DNA of 64,000 bases from Schoenoplectus triqueter (taxonomy: Eukaryota > Streptophyta > Magnoliopsida > Poales > Cyperaceae). The DNA lies in contig CAXKVV010000040.1 of NCBI GenBank assembly GCA_964058805.1, forward strand, positions 62,001-126,000, in the 5' to 3' direction. A program made the position numbers and the translations under genes. Positions 33,301 to 47,747 of the stretch are shown in pieces; within the stretch, counting starts at the first letter, position 1; each line of letters starts with the position of its first letter. Under the pieces are notes generated by a model, which made no database searches, was not told where the DNA came from, and saw only the letters and a program-made list of their open reading frames with translations.

Positions 33301-36125
33301 TGTTCGCTTGAGGTTAAAAACATCTCAAATTGATCAGCTAAATTGTTACTTAAAATGGTCCTAGTGTTGTGATAAATCTGACTACAGAAATTCTACCTTT
33401 CCAAAGTAAAAAACCTAGAAACAGAATTAGGCTATATTACTTGTTGGAATGTCACGTTAGACTCATCATTTCAGGTATTAATCCCAGAACTTTTGGCATA
33501 GGAACTTAATTGTCACATGAACATCCATTCCAATAAATAGATATCTGAACTTGGGAAAAACAACTCAGCCTCTCCCTCTATTTTCTTAACATGCTGATGT
33601 GGACTGTTTGGCTTGCTACATAGCCCTCTCTAAGGGAGCATCAATTTACTTTTCTTCTCTCATTGCTCTGCAAACTTCTTTCTGTTCTGAAGAAAAGAAA
33701 CCTGGGCCCGCATGGTGGGGCACTTGGAAAGCCAAGCAGTTCACATCAGCAGAAGAGATAGTCAAGAAACTTCGAAAGAACTAGCTGAAATAATGGATTG
33801 TTTTCTCATGGTGCTGGGACCAATTTGTTGTAAATGGAAATTCAGTAACAGTGCATTCACTTCCCCTAAACGTACATCTAGGGATCAAAATGGGTGCTTG
33901 TAGATCTTCCTATTTTTACACCTCATACTTCTGAATCTTTTTATGCAGATAGAAGAAACTCTAATAATGGGTGAACTGGGTTACTTAATAATTTAATAAT
34001 CTTCAGTTCTTCAAATGTGGAGAATATCTGGCCTAACTTTTAAACCTAATTTCTAGTTTTTAAGTCAAAGCGTACTTAATATTTTATCCAAGAAGAACTT
34101 ATAATACAAGGCCGGGAGAGAAACAGACAAGTCACAAGATACTACATTTATTAACAATATGTTTTCATTGTTTTTCAGGTTGCAACAGCACTTCTTGGAT
34201 GTGCCTTCTTCTATGATATATTCTGGGTGTTTATTTCTCCACTTTTTTTTAAGAAAAGTGTTATGATAACAGTAAGTACATCTCCAACATGTAAATCCTT
34301 TTGTAAAGAAACTTTGTATTTGCCCTCAATATCAACATTTTCAATTTTAGTCTTTGAGAGGAGATGCATCATGCGTATGTAGTTTAAACAGTTAAAGAAA
34401 GGAGTACTCTGGGCACTTTGTGCAAAACTATTGGGAAACAAGGATATCAACATATTTTACTGGTACACATGATAATTCCCATGTTGGAGTTATACATGTT
34501 ATTTTTATACTTTTTTGAGGCGCAATTTTGAATTTTTTTATTAAATGCTTACTAAATCATAACTTTTGCAAGAACTACATTATATCTGTCTATTTTAGAT
34601 TTTTATGCAAATACATTTGTTTGATGTTACATGGTTATATAGCAATGGGGGCAGCAATTTAAATTGGCTTTTATTGTAGGTGGCAAAAGGAAATGAGAAC
34701 AGTGGTGGACCAGCCATACCAATGGTTTTAAAAATGCCGAGACATTTTGATTCATGGTATGGGTATGACATGATTGGATTTGGAGATATCCTATTCCCTG
34801 GACTTCTTGTTGCCTTTAGTTTCAGGTACGTTCTTATACCTGGATTACTCCTAGGACTACGTATGAACTGGTAAACTGTTTTTTTGGTACAGTTGCAAAT
34901 CCGGTGACAAAATCATTGCTACTACGAATTTTGGCTGTTTCAAATTCTTAAATTAATTGAGATTTGTTTCTACTATGTTTCAGATATGATAAGATCAGAA
35001 ATAAGGGATGGTCAGATGGTTATTTTCTTTGGCTATCTATTGGCTATGCCTGTGGTGTGTCTCATATCTCATTTCAAATTAATGTGCTTTTTGCATTTAT
35101 CCTTGATGCCAGTGAAAAATGCTACGGTTACATCACCAAATTAAATTCTTGTACTGTATTATTTTTCTGAATTGGAAAAACATGGGTTCTTATTGTTTTG
35201 AAGAAGTATAGATAGATTATCTAGGGCCTATCGTACTTGGAGTTCGGATCCTACTTAAGGGTAGTTTCAAGCTTATGGGAGTATACGTTAATTTCACCCC
35301 AATTCAGGTACATTGCAGAGACCAAAGTTAATAGATGAAACTGGGTTAATCAAGTATTAGAATAGAAACAGCTTTATTGAACATAATGAGGAACTAGTAC
35401 CAGCCAATCCAAATCACCATGTATCGGTATTTACGTGGTGACGTCATAATTTTTTGATCTTTGTGTTACGGAAAAATGGCAAAGTTGAAATAATAGACTC
35501 TCTACCGTTGAAATAATAGACTCTCGATGTACAGATGTGGTTTTTTAATTGTTTTTGTCAGGGCTTAAAATCTATGCTTCCTTCTTTATCCAGGATTAAC
35601 CCTCACATATATGGCTCTTTATCTAATGAATGGTCATGGACAACCCGCTCTTCTCTACCTTGTTCCATGCACCTTAGGTAAAAGCAAAGATTAAGATGTG
35701 TAGCTCTACAAGATTTAATTGGTGTTGAACATAAAAAGCAGGTTACATTTTCCATAGTGAACATTGAGAAAGCATAAATGTAAAGAAAGAAGTAGCTTAT
35801 GAAAATGAACTCGGAAGTTCATGGCCTTGGACAGCTGTGGTCTTGTGGAGTAGGGAAGTTCAAATTGGGTAAAAATTACCTCATACTGCTGATTACAAAT
35901 CAAATTGAGGTTTAAGTATTACTTGATTGCTAAATGGGCCTCAATTCATGTGTAAAGTTCATTGAAAATAATATTCCCAAAAACTTTTTGTATTATCAGC
36001 TGAAGTTGCATAACTTGTGTTTTGTGGAATTAACAGGACTAATACTTATATTGGGTGCAAAAAGAAGAGAACTGAAGGATATGTGGAGCTTTAAAGCTAC
36101 ACAAAATTGTGACACCAGCAAGTGA
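24399..36125 (+). CDS. SPPL: signal peptide peptidase-like aspartyl protease with PA domain (14 exons)
   Basis: Exons: 24399-24590, 25229-25387, 25565-25679, 26128-26247, 26351-26475, 27059-27220, 27555-27589, 32884-33040, 33157-33210, 34179-34271, 34680-34825, 34984-35054, 35594-35677, 36037-36125. Phases agree throughout, giving 533 residues, the usual length of plant SPPL2-5 proteins. It has a hydrophobic signal segment (about 20-42), a lumenal protease-associated domain (about 65-185) and a polytopic C-terminal half. Catalytic aspartates are in FYDIFW (D386) and GFGDILFP (D440), with the QPAL motif at 493-496. These enzymes cut type II transmembrane segments in endomembranes. Intron 5 uses a GC donor (26476-26477). 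Intron 7 (5.3 kb) contains a gypsy retrotransposon in antisense. All exons are intact, so the gene is probably functional. Exon 8 start at 32884 was chosen because it alone keeps the frame. Confidence 0.92.
26476..26481 (+). other. GC-type 5' splice site of SPPL intron 5
   Basis: The exon ends GATGAG and the intron begins GCAAGA, paired with ATGTATAG at 27051-27058. No GT in the following 40 bases keeps the frame before a stop. GC-AG introns are a known minority class, usually with a good AG|GCAAG match as here. Confidence 0.7.
26785..26926. repeat. 71-bp direct tandem duplication in SPPL intron 5
   Basis: Two copies begin GGGTACCATTTTGAAAGACT at 26785 and 26856. They are identical apart from the last few bases, so the duplication is recent. 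It is intronic and does not affect the coding sequence. Confidence 0.93.
27835..28181 (-). repeat. 3' LTR of the intronic gypsy element
   Basis: 347 bp, TGACGTCGGG...CCGTCATCA in plus orientation, preceded by the GTACC duplication. Six substitutions against the other LTR (about 98% identity). The last 49 bp inward (28133-28181) also encode the end of pol. Confidence 0.95.
28133..31435 (-). pseudogene. pol of the intronic gypsy element (PR-RT-RH-INT)
   Basis: In minus order: protease with a DSG active site ([14 protein letters not shown], about 31230-31190) in place of the usual DTG; RT with [14 protein letters not shown] and the catalytic YFDDILIYS (about 30160); RNase H with [14 protein letters not shown]; integrase with the HHCC finger ending CQICQTAKD, a DFVVGL start of the catalytic core, and [15 protein letters not shown]. 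The C-terminus ([18 protein letters not shown]) reads 49 bp into the LTR and stops at 28133. Disablements visible: stops at about 30527, 29373 and 29115 and frame breaks between 31000 and 30870. I see no classical chromodomain fold. Confidence 0.9.
28182..28192 (-). other. polypurine tract of the intronic gypsy element
   Basis: Minus-strand CCAGGGGAGCA directly abuts the 3' LTR, the expected priming site for plus-strand DNA. Confidence 0.8.
31436..32371 (-). pseudogene. gag of the intronic gypsy element
   Basis: Begins at ATG 32371 ([18 protein letters not shown]) and is soon interrupted by a TAA at about 32312. It continues in the same region through a Pro-rich linker, a capsid part ([18 protein letters not shown]; then [20 protein letters not shown] and [12 protein letters not shown]) to a CCHC zinc knuckle ([15 protein letters not shown], about 31490-31440). 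At least two in-frame stops lie in the first 400 bp. It would supply the capsid of an intact element. Confidence 0.85.
32404..32415 (-). other. primer-binding site for initiator tRNA-Met
   Basis: Minus-strand TGGTATCAGAGC lies 2 bp inside the 5' LTR, complementary to the 3' end of plant initiator tRNA-Met. Confidence 0.92.
32418..32764 (-). repeat. 5' LTR of the intronic gypsy element
   Basis: 347 bp, same termini as the partner LTR, followed by the target duplication GTACC at 32765-32769. Confidence 0.95.
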
Positions 36126-38017
<1,892 letters not shown>

Positions 38018-39836
38018 TAGGAAACATCGAATCTTGTGGTTGGTGGTTCTTTCTGTTGAAATTATTTTTTCTCTTTATATTTTGTTTTTGCTTTTGGATT
38101 TGATTTGTTGGAGCACAATCAGAAGATAGTTTTATGTTGGTATTGTAATTGGGAACTGGAAGTTCAAAAGAAATAATATTATATATCATGTAGCATGTGC
38201 TCTTCACTTCAGAACTAGCAGATATTGCTGATCTGTGTACAAAATTGTCTTGATTAAATGGGAGTTATGTGGAGACCAAGAGATGAATATATTAATTATG
38301 TTCCTCCAGCTGTTTGTGATATGTTCTACAAGTACTTGTACTTGAAGAGTATCTCACAAAATAATAATGAAGACTCTCTTTCAAGTAATGAGTATTAATG
38401 AAATTTACCCCAAAACTTTTTAAAACAAATAGAAGTCTTGGTTAAACTGAGCAATTAAGGCAAAAATATTATGCTGCTTTCATGGACCTAGCATGAGTGA
38501 TGGGAGTCTGTTTCTGTAAGCATTCTGCAACAATTAGGGCTCGTTCGATTATAAGGTTTTTGTAAAACATCGATCAACCAAGCTAGTGGTTTCCTCCATT
38601 TATATCTCTGCAAGCCACGACGGAGAGATAATAAGCTGTCTTAGTCTTGTTTTTCTATTAAAGTGGAGCCCACAGTGCGTGTAAGAACATGTGTTGTAAA
38701 GAATTTTATAAATATTGAAACTTTTACTTGTTGTGAATTGTTTATTAAATAAAGAGTCTCTCATTTTAGAAGCCCATGAAGCCACATAAAAATGTAGTCC
38801 GAGTGGATTTTTCTCAAGATTAGAAAATGCTATAACTCAAAATTAGAAAATCGATTGTTTTACTTTTCCGTTAGCTTGTTTCTTCTTGCAGTAAGTTGGC
38901 TTGTTCAAGTCAAAAGGAAGCTCATGTATTTGCCAACTATGAGAAGTGTTGTTATCTGTCACATCATAAATTACTTGTATTATTTTGCTAGTTGTCTCAG
39001 CTTCCAGTGAAGCCTTAATATTTACTTAGGTAGATTGTAATTTTCTGCTCAGTGTGGCTGTTGAAAGGCAAAACCTATACATTATAGAGGCTAATTCTGC
39101 TATGGATCGGATAAAATAACAAGCACTCTTTTTATGTGAATAGGATGGTCTAGATACTAGAATGATAGGCAAATTCTCCGTTAATATTGACATAGACTAC
39201 TTTATAGTATAATATTCCGTTCTTTATTCGAAGTTGAAATCATATGCTTAACATCAGATGTTTTAACAAAAACAGCAGTGCAAAAAGTATACATTTTGGG
39301 CTCATCCGCGTTTATAAGTTTCTGGGTCTGAATAAATTGACAGGCCTAACTCATTCCACCTTCCTATTGAAAAGAAATCATGAAATGGGTCCATCCCCCC
39401 CCTCCGTTTCCATACTACCATAAAACAAGACAACAAATAATCCCAATCAATTGCATCTGCTTTTCAATTCCAGTATATCAGTGATACATAACATATGGCA
39501 TTAACAATGAAAGGGTCATCATCTGCTATGGTCATCAGATAATAATTAACGACTGAGTTAAGGATCGAGCATAAATTATTGTCATGTACAACACTAGAAC
39601 ACAAGATTTAGAGTCATGAGCAAAAGTTGCAACTGCATAAACAGGCATTGTACTGTTCCATTTTCCAAATTTGCATTTTTAACCCTTAAGTACTGTAAAT
39701 TACTGCAGTCATAAGGAACAACATGCCAAAAAAAAAAAAGAAGAAGATGAAACATGCCATAACAAAGGTCAAACAAAATGCATATGTAGCCAAATTAAAG
39801 CACTCCGTCATGTTATGATTGTAGAAGCATCAGAGC
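38018..39836. other. intergenic stretch between PRISE and the second DUF674 gene
   Basis: The first 150-200 bp is probable PRISE 3' UTR and the last 100-200 bp probable 3' UTR of the minus-strand DUF674 gene. I see no other gene, repeat array or RNA. Confidence 0.4.
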
Positions 39837-40864
39837 TCATTTGACTTCTTTTCCATGGACTCCTTTTTTTGCCAGAAAAAGGTCAGTGAGTACATTCTTT
39901 GACAACAATGATGTCTTTAGAAGCTCCCAACCCTAATTAAATTGACAAAATAAGTAGTTAATATCCGCAAATCGAGATATTCTATTAAAAAATGAACTCA
40001 AACAATTCCTACCTATATAATGTGATATCAGCACAACTTCTATAGAACAAGCAATTCTTTTGAACTGGCCTATGAATAAATAGATAGATGACCTTTTCAT
40101 TTTTTTCTTCTCACATCAAGTGCAGTACAAAAAGCAAAATAATTTGGTCTCACATATTAAACGTCTTGGCTACCTATAAAACTATAAACAACAACAATAA
40201 CATTTAGAGTGAGAGAGAGAGAGAAACCGATCACCTCTTGGAAATCCAGGTGGACAGTTTTTTGTTCAAGCAAGCTTAAATCCTTGTACCCCATTTTGTC
40301 AATAAGCATGATACTGGTTAAAGGCGTCATAGGCACCACAGTTAGATCATCCGTCACAAAATAAGTCAATCCATCTTTTACATACCCATTTGTCTCTACC
40401 TGCTCTTTTGTGACACTGAGACCGACATATGATAATTTTAAATCCATAAAATGCATACTATTGGAGCTTTTGCAAGTACCAGCCCTAGACACATCGGTGA
40501 AGTAAGGGCAATTGTTATGGCATGTGTAGACAACCTCTTTTGCAGAAGCCAAATGTGCATGCGAGAAGAGCAGGGCTGAATTGGAGGAAGGTGCAGATGG
40601 AATGATGTTGGGGATAAGAAGAGTCGACTTCATTTTAGTTGAGAAGAGGAAGTTGTCATCGAGCTGGTGCCAGCTGCTGTAGGTGTTGCGTAAGGGCCCC
40701 AGCATGGATTCGTCAGTTATTTGTTTAATCACTGATCCAAGGGGTAGAGACAAGAGACTGAAGAGGAAATCGACCACATCTTTGCCCACCTCGGCAAACA
40801 AAACCTTCTGGGTTGTTTTATCTATCAGAAGCTTCAGACTCAGCTTGCGGTTGCTGCTAGCCAT
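39837..40864 (-). CDS. DUF674 family protein (two exons)
   Basis: Exon 1 runs 40864-40235 (210 codons) and exon 2 39932-39837 (31 residues plus TGA), with a 302-bp intron bounded by GT and AG in phase 0. The result is 241 residues. It is a clear paralogue of the gene at 18.0-18.9 kb: KLLIDKTTQKVLFAEVGKDV, LLSLPLGSVIKQI, VETNGYVKDGLTYFVTDDLT, MTPLTSIMLIDKMG, and exon 2 GWELLKTSLLSKNVLTDLFL. The intron sits at the same codon as in the paralogue. The acidic tail of the first gene is absent here (ends HGKEVK). It belongs to the plant-specific DUF674 family, whose function is not established. It is the third DUF674 locus on the minus strand in 23 kb. Confidence 0.92.
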
Positions 40865-40945
40865 GGTGGATGGATGGATGGATGGATACTGGATAGACAG
40901 ATGTGATTATGATTATGTGTGGACTCTCAATTATATAGGTGAGGG

Positions 40946-40962
40946 ATATTTATAGGCACGTG
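40946..40962 (-). promoter_or_regulatory. TATA box and G-box of the second DUF674 gene
   Basis: On minus, a CACGTG G-box (40962-40957) stands two bases from TATAAATAT (40954-40946), about 83-98 bp upstream of the ATG. The TGCCTATAAATAT core is shared with the first DUF674 gene, whose copy lacks the G-box. Confidence 0.65.
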
Positions 40963-41003
40963 CTTGGGGTAGCGGTGGGTCATTCACGGTTCAGATTTCA
41001 GAT

Positions 41004-41119
41004 TACTGATAAGCATTTAATAATTAATTTGCAATGCGACATTTGGATTGCCATGCCATCACCTCTTATACTGATAAGTATTTAATTTGCAATGCAACCT
41101 TTGGTCTGCCATCGCCTCA
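41004..41119 (-). repeat. duplicated upstream block of the second DUF674 gene
   Basis: Two direct copies of a 50-63 bp unit (41004-41066 and 41069-41119) share TACTGATAAG, TATTTAAT, TTTGCAATGC, ACCTTTGG and CTGCCATC. A single related copy lies upstream of the first DUF674 gene (19161-19218). The duplication is seen; a regulatory role is inference. Confidence 0.6.
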
Positions 41120-42621
41120 TAATAATCCTGAAGAGAGGACCCAACGCACTTTATTAATTTGCCTTTCCATTTCATCCGAGCAGTATTTGTTATGTGTGAA
41201 CTGTGAACTTAGCCATTAAGGAACGAAAGCTCATGCCCATTCGGCTGCTTTTCTTTTCCAAAAAGAAAAGTAATGGCATAGTTATTATAAGGGAAAATTC
41301 ATGCCACTCTAAAACTCTCAATTTAGCAAAATGTCACCATAAATTTTAATCTCCATCTAATGCCACCATTAATTATATTTTGAACCATTTGGACTCGTTT
41401 TATTATTTTTGAGTAGTGGGCTGAAGATTTTTTAAATTTGTGTTGATGAGTCGAACATCTGATTTTTAAGCGTTTATAACTTTTGATAGGAAATTCCGAT
41501 CGAGACTTTTAAATACAATCTAGAAAGCTCACAAAAAGATCTATGTGTTAGGTCAATTAAAGGGTATGAGTCGGACTTGCGCCCTTTAAGTTTGAAATGA
41601 AAGACGTGAGCTAGGTTTGTGCCCGATCAGTTGTCGGACACGAAAAATATATTTTGAAGGGCATGAGCCCGTGTTGCGCCTTTGTCATGATCATTTGTGA
41701 AAATAAGTTGGGTGTGTAATCATTAACGTAAATTAGTTATTGAAGAAAAAATTCCCACAAATGTATCCCATTGGAGCTGCAATGGCTGTGGCTCGCACCG
41801 TTACGGAATGTTATTGGGATAGCCATGGTCGACATTAGAAGACCAGCTTATTGTAGTATGGCTTTGAACACATTCTCATGGTCTAGATCCTGTATAATTT
41901 CTCAATTAGAGATCAGAGGGTGTGTTTGTCGAATCATTTCTTATCAGACGTGCATACTTTTTGATCGTCGAAAATCAAATAATTATTTGAAGACGCTCTC
42001 CATGATATTGATAACACTCCAAATTGACATAAATGTTCAACGATTGTATCGGGACATATGATGCGATGAATTTACTACGATCTTCTCCTGAAATACTTCA
42101 TCTCTACCTTTTTTATTTATTTTGTGATGTATCCGGCTCGAAGAAAGGAATTTTTGAATTAATTGCAACAATAACTTAGACAAACGAGAATATTACTTTC
42201 TTTTATGAAATCTCCTGATGCATGTTTAGCTCAAAAAAAGCAACATATAACTAAGAATTTTTAAGGGAGAATTAATTATGATTTTATTATTTTCCTGACA
42301 ACGGATGGTCAAAGATCCGTTACATGTGAATGAACGTATTTAGTGGTAAAGTGTAACGGATCAATTAGCTTTAATGCTAGAAGATATATGAGTTGGCAAA
42401 AGATGGCAGGTAATAATTCATTTCAATAATATTTAAATCAACAAAAATAGTTATGTTCACCGAATAAAAAAATATTAAAAATATATTTAGAATTACCACT
42501 AACGTCTCTATTAAAAGTTAAAACTGTAAGGCAGCAAACGGTAAACTCAATTACATTTGAATAGTTAAGATTCTTAATCACGGTGTGATTAATAACAATT
42601 AAAACAAGTGAAGGGATCGCT
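41120..42621. other. intergenic stretch
   Basis: No supportable gene. A 96-codon open frame at 41771-42061 has no recognisable domain. The part at 41390-41700 has a more even base composition, with CGGACTTGCGCCC and GGGCATGAGCCC motifs, and may be an unidentified repeat. Confidence 0.3.
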
Positions 42622-42969
42622 TGACAATGGTTATTTTGGCAATATTTACAATGAATCTTTAAATAAATACAAAAAATCTTAAAAAAAACTTAGGTATGTT
42701 ATTTTACTTATGATTGATGATGATTCAAATTTCATGCAATTTTATTATTGTTTGATAGTCGATCAAATATCATGAAATTAGAATCGTTATAAATTATATA
42801 ATATTTTGATGGTCTTTGATGGATTGTCAAATGGTAATGAAATTGTACGAAATTTAAATCACTATTATCTATAAGTAAAATAATATATCAATAAAAAAAA
42901 TCTATTTTTAAATTTTTTTATATTTATTTGAACATCCATTGTCAAGATTGTCAAGATAAGCCATTGTCA
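42622..42969. mobile_element. MITE (copy 2, uninterrupted)
   Basis: About 348 bp. The left end TGACAATGGTTATTTTGGCA pairs with the complement of the right end (GTGACAATGGCTTATCTTGA), with further matching to about 55 bp. The interior is a weaker palindrome around a central ATAAATTATATAATATTTTG. It shares ATTTTATTATTGTTTGATAG and AATGAATCT with copy 1 at 19467-20618. No coding capacity. Confidence 0.75.
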
Positions 42970-44158
42970 CGGGATCCTCCCTTAAAACAAATGGGATTTA
43001 ATTTATGAATTTATTAATTTTCTAACATATAAATCTAGCTGAAAGTATTTTTCACAATTCTTTTGTGAAAAATTGTGCATTCTTAAAACCTGAAACATGA
43101 ATTCCACTAAATAACATGGTCACTCAGTTTCTATGCAAATTCTTTTCCATAAGAAACAAAGCTTTTATTTATAAATTATGAATCAACAACAACGTATCTT
43201 TAATAAACAAAATGTATTTATTCTGTATGCTTATATTTTCTTTCCATTATTTTCGAAACTTGAAGATCTTGTTATTTTTACTCGGAAGCTAAAGTAAACA
43301 AAATCAATTATAACTTTTCATTAGCGAGAGCTGTTACATTCATACGCTTAATTTTGATATAAAACAATTAAGTTACTAGTTACTACGATATTTTCAATGT
43401 ACAACCAAATGTTAACTTTTATATATTTTCATATCTGATTCTGCATGTGTTCGTAATTATGTATGGAGATTTGTGTAAATTATTTTTTGTGAGTTTTTTT
43501 TTTGTTCACAAATGTTCATCCTAGACAATTAATTTGTGCTTTATATTATTATATTTTAAATTTATATAAAAATTTATATGTTAAATTTTAATATAAAGGT
43601 CATGTTAAGTATTTCATTAAGTTTGGATAAAACTATTAAAGTGACTAGATTTAGATAAACATCATAGAAATAAATAAACAAAAAATTAGCAATTAAGTAT
43701 AAATTTGAAATATAATTTTATGACATCCCAAAAAATTTACCTAATTTGTTGGGACAAACAGAATGTTGCTACTTGCTAAATAAATCTAATCATCGTTTCT
43801 ACTTTGTAGCATGACGAAGCAAAAATTATAAATGAAAAAAAGAAAAAAACGAAGGAAGGAAACGCAGCGCACCATCAGGGGATGCCATGCCCCGACCATT
43901 GAGGCATCGTCGCATCGATCTTCTACGACACGGGCCGCATCTTTTCCTCCTCATAAACCCTAAACCCTAAATGCACCATCTCTCTTTTCTCGCTGACTTC
44001 TCCACCACACCCATCCCAGTAGTTCTCTCTACGATGAGCGAAGCAGCAAAGCTTCCTTCACTCGGTACAATACCCACTCCTGTTTTACCAGCCTGGTCTC
44101 GCAATGCCCCCTGAGAGGTACCAGCGCTGATAGAATCTTTTGGTCAGTTCGTTTTTCG
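42970..44158. other. intergenic stretch and promoter of the broken ATX-like gene
   Basis: AT-rich to about 43800, then a more GC-rich stretch. A double telo-box AAACCCTAAACCCTAAA is at 43955-43971, a motif common in promoters of plant housekeeping and chromatin genes. An ATG at 44034 begins a short frame ending at a possible donor (CTCG|GTACAA, 44065) that could be a first exon, but I cannot link it to the next exon with confidence. Confidence 0.4.
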
Positions 44159-44873
44159 AGGCAGATTTACAAGGAGATATAGTGTCTTCTGTGCTGCAAA
44201 TGATGCTACGGTGCTTTAAATGGGGTGATTTGAGAATAAATGGAGTTGATTATGTGCCATCTGGAATCGTGGTTGGTATCATATTAGAGAGTTCAGGTGG
44301 CTCAAGTGCTCATGGAAATGGAGAAGATTACTGGGACAAACATTTCGTGAGGGCTTGACATTGTGAGTCAAGAAGTACTCTTCAATTTTGTACCTTCCTT
44401 ATATATTTCATTGAATGTGCAGAGGAGATGGTTGCTAGTTTTATGTTCTTTAAATATTTTTATTTCTTGGGTGAACTTAATAGACTGCAAATAACTTGGT
44501 TGCCTTCCAAACCAACAAACAAGTGTTACTAATACATAGGATTGTTTTAACCCTTTTTAGAAGAGGGAGCAATTATATACCATCATTATAAATTATGTTA
44601 TCACAAAGTAATATTTTTCTTTTCTCTTGGGTTTCAGAATTGTGTAATATGTGAGCAAACACATGGGGCATGTACTCGTTGTTTCATGTGTTCGACTTAT
44701 TATCACGCCATATTTGCATTGAGAGCTGGATATCACATGGAGGTATATATCATATTTTCATTATTATTTTCATCTTTATGTTGATCTTGAGTATTTGCAG
44801 CAGCTGAATATTTTATCAGGCAGTGCCAAATATGTGGCTGGTCTACTGTATTTTCCATATAATAGTATTATCT

Positions 44874-44918
44874 CCCCCCCCCCCCCCTTTGGGGTTACTT
44901 GGAGGGGGGGGGGGGGGT
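44874..44918. repeat. poly-C / poly-G foldback
   Basis: About 14 C, a 16-base spacer containing GGGG, then about 15 G, in an intron of the ATX-like pseudogene. It can fold as a hairpin or as G-quadruplex/i-motif. It may also be an assembly artefact of opposing homopolymers. Confidence 0.9.
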
Positions 44919-46448
44919 ATTATAGAATCTAGTATCATAAATATTAGCATTAGCATTATTTTGTGAGCAAAGATTCATGCTGAATGTTTTACTTTCCATC
45001 TTTTACTCGTTTATATTATTTTATTTTTGACTTTGATATATTTGCTGCTATTCAGGTGCCCTACTTAAGCTGGCATGGAAGGCTGACAACGCAACCTCAG
45101 TCATATGTTCAAATCACAAGTAGTCATCTGTTTTGTTATAACTGATTGACACATAATGTGCTAAAGTTGTTGTCTAATGGTTTAATTTCCCTGCAGGCAC
45201 ACTGCTTCAAATGCCGGACTGGTTGAGATTGATCGGAAAAAAGAAGAGATCTCTTCTAGTCCAGAATTACCATGCAACAGAGAGAGGTTGAGAACCAATT
45301 ATGTCGTGACAGATTTAGCGTTGACACGCTTTGAGGGTTCTTGTGCAAGATCCCGTGTTTATCAAAAGGGAGTCAAAAAGGTATGTATTGATTATTATTT
45401 TTATGGATATGGAAATTATTTCTGTATCTGATGACAAGTTTATATTCTTTATACTTGGAATGAATTCGTTGCTGAGTGCAAACTTTCCTTGTGCATAACA
45501 AATCAATATAATTATGGTCACAGTTGGATATTTTCTGGCATGTTTTTTACTATAAATGTTGTGGTTATTTTTGAGAAATGCATACTGCTAGGATACTTCT
45601 ATAAGTCTGTTTGAGCTGTCAAAAGATAGGGAGGTACACTTGGGGTGCTGCAACCTAGTATAAATAGGAGTGAAAATAAATCTACATAACAGCCACTTTT
45701 CAATTTCCCATTCCCAAATCAGAAAGAGAGGGGAGGAGTTTACACCAGAAGATTTGTCAATTTAGATGAGTCTTACCTCTGTACCTGGATCGGAATGGAG
45801 CCGTACTGGTATTAGCACACATAATTATGTGGTATTAACCAGTGCAGTACTAAAATCTGAGACTAAGCGCTGGATCCTAGCATATGACAGATAGGGTTTA
45901 CCTTTTCCAGGGGCATTTTGTAAATGAGATAGTATTAGCTTAGCTAAGTGTGTTTTACATCTTCCTTTCTATCTATTTCATGTAAACTCTCTTCTTATTT
46001 TTCATTAATAAAATGACTAGTAGGCAATTCGCCTACTACAAAAAAAAATATGACCATGAATTAGTTCTATAGCTCAGTCTGGCAAAATCCCTTTCATGTC
46101 TTTCATTAGTTATCATCTTTAATTTCAGGCAAGAGAAGAGTCAGATGTTCACCTCTTTATGGGGGCCCGTCAGGGACAAACTCCAGTAAATTTCTGCCCT
46201 TGATTATTTTTTTGTTTTGTTTTGCACTCTTTTACATTTGATGTGTATCTATGTGTTTGCTTGAGCCCTGTTAAATTGTATGACTTACAGCGTGAGGAGC
46301 ATGTGGAAGCTAGTAATCAGTGTACCAGAACCATGGCATATGAATCAGGGTTTAGGGGTAGTGGATAGGCATTTGGAAGGCTTTTGTTTCGAGATTAAGG
46401 ACATAGCGTTTAGAATTGAAGCTCATATGATCTACAGTTAAGGCATAT

Positions 46449-46560
46449 TATCATTATTGCTATTATTGTTGTTGTTGTTACTACCACCACTACCACCACT
46501 ACCACTACTTTTTCATTTATTATTACCATTAGTACTAGTACTATTGTTATTATTTATTAC
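46449..46560. repeat. compound trinucleotide microsatellite
   Basis: Runs of ATT/TTG, then ACC/ACT (TACCACCACTACCACCAC), then ATT/TAG triplets. Intronic, no coding role. Confidence 0.9.
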
Positions 46561-47314
46561 TATCTTTTTTTATGACTCTGGTTGGGTTTTATTTCCAACC
46601 TACCCAACTTGTTTGTTGTAACAGTGTGAGCAGCACCCGGTCGCTTTCCCCACAGTTAAGGAGCGTCTCCAGCTCCTGAAGGTGATCCTTTTATTACTTT
46701 TTTGGTACTTTTCTGAATATTTTGCATCATATATTCTTATTTATTTTGTTGGTTTGATGTATTACAGAAAAATGAAAATCACAAAATATGCCTCGGCGAA
46801 TCAGGCATACATGGCTGGGGGCTCTTTGCTCGTAGGGCCATTGAAGAAGGAGAATGGGTACAATTTATTTCTTTCTTTCTTGAATAATAAATAGCAAGCT
46901 TTTTACAAAACATTTAATAGCATTAATGGATGATCATTTTATATGGTATAATATTAAACAGATATAAGGACCATTAAATCTTGATACTGGGATTTTTATT
47001 AAGATCTGTTTTCTTAGTATTAAGAGGTCATAATAAAACAAGTTATACACTTGATCATAACAAATGAGAACAACCACAAAACAACAAAATAAACATTTTA
47101 GAAGTATAGTGCAGTTTACTAGTTCTTTAATTTGTTCAATATTACAAGATTTTGAACTTAGCAGTTCAATACAACATTATCAAAAGAGAAGATCAGCCTT
47201 AAGAAATATAATGGAGTTAATCAGGTTTGATTTCAGATCATAAATGATTAATAATGTTAAAAACAGATTTACAAAATGTTGGTGAATCTAAAAACCGATT
47301 CATTAGTGTGTTAA

Positions 47315-47747
47315 TGCTACGAATTATAGTTCAAATAAACAGAACTGGAAGAAAGAGGAGAAAAAAAAATAGAAATGAGAGAGGAATAATTTGCTAACTG
47401 GAGCTCACAAGCATCCATTTCATTATCAAATTTCACACACGGTCTTTACAATCACTCCTTTCTTTATATAGAGGATTCAAATAAGTAAATTGTAGTAAAC
47501 ACAGTTCAGTAAAACTAATTATTCCATAATAGCCAGCTGTGATGTAACAAACTGACAGTATAACAAACTAAGGAATCTCTACTTGCCCACACTTATTCAA
47601 TTCCCTTCATGCTGGCCCACATGTCATACTCTATTTTTAAAATATGCTTCTGCCCCGCGCCTTTGCCCGTTCTGCCCAGCTGCGCTTCTTTCTCCTTCTT
47701 CTCTTTCAGCTTAACGGTCACCCCAATTTCCCCAATCTCTCGTCGCA
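47315..47747 (-). repeat. 3' LTR of the chromovirus
   Basis: 433 bp with TG...CA termini, identical to the other LTR by eye. Its inner 155 bp (47593-47747) also encodes the last 51 residues of the polyprotein. Confidence 0.96.

Noticed and set aside
33599..33784. 61-codon frame in SPPL intron 9
   Set aside because: Lies inside a well-supported intron with no splice sites or family homology.
41771..42061. 96-codon plus-strand open frame
   Set aside because: No domain, signal or neighbouring exon recognised; expected by chance in 1.5 kb of intergenic DNA.
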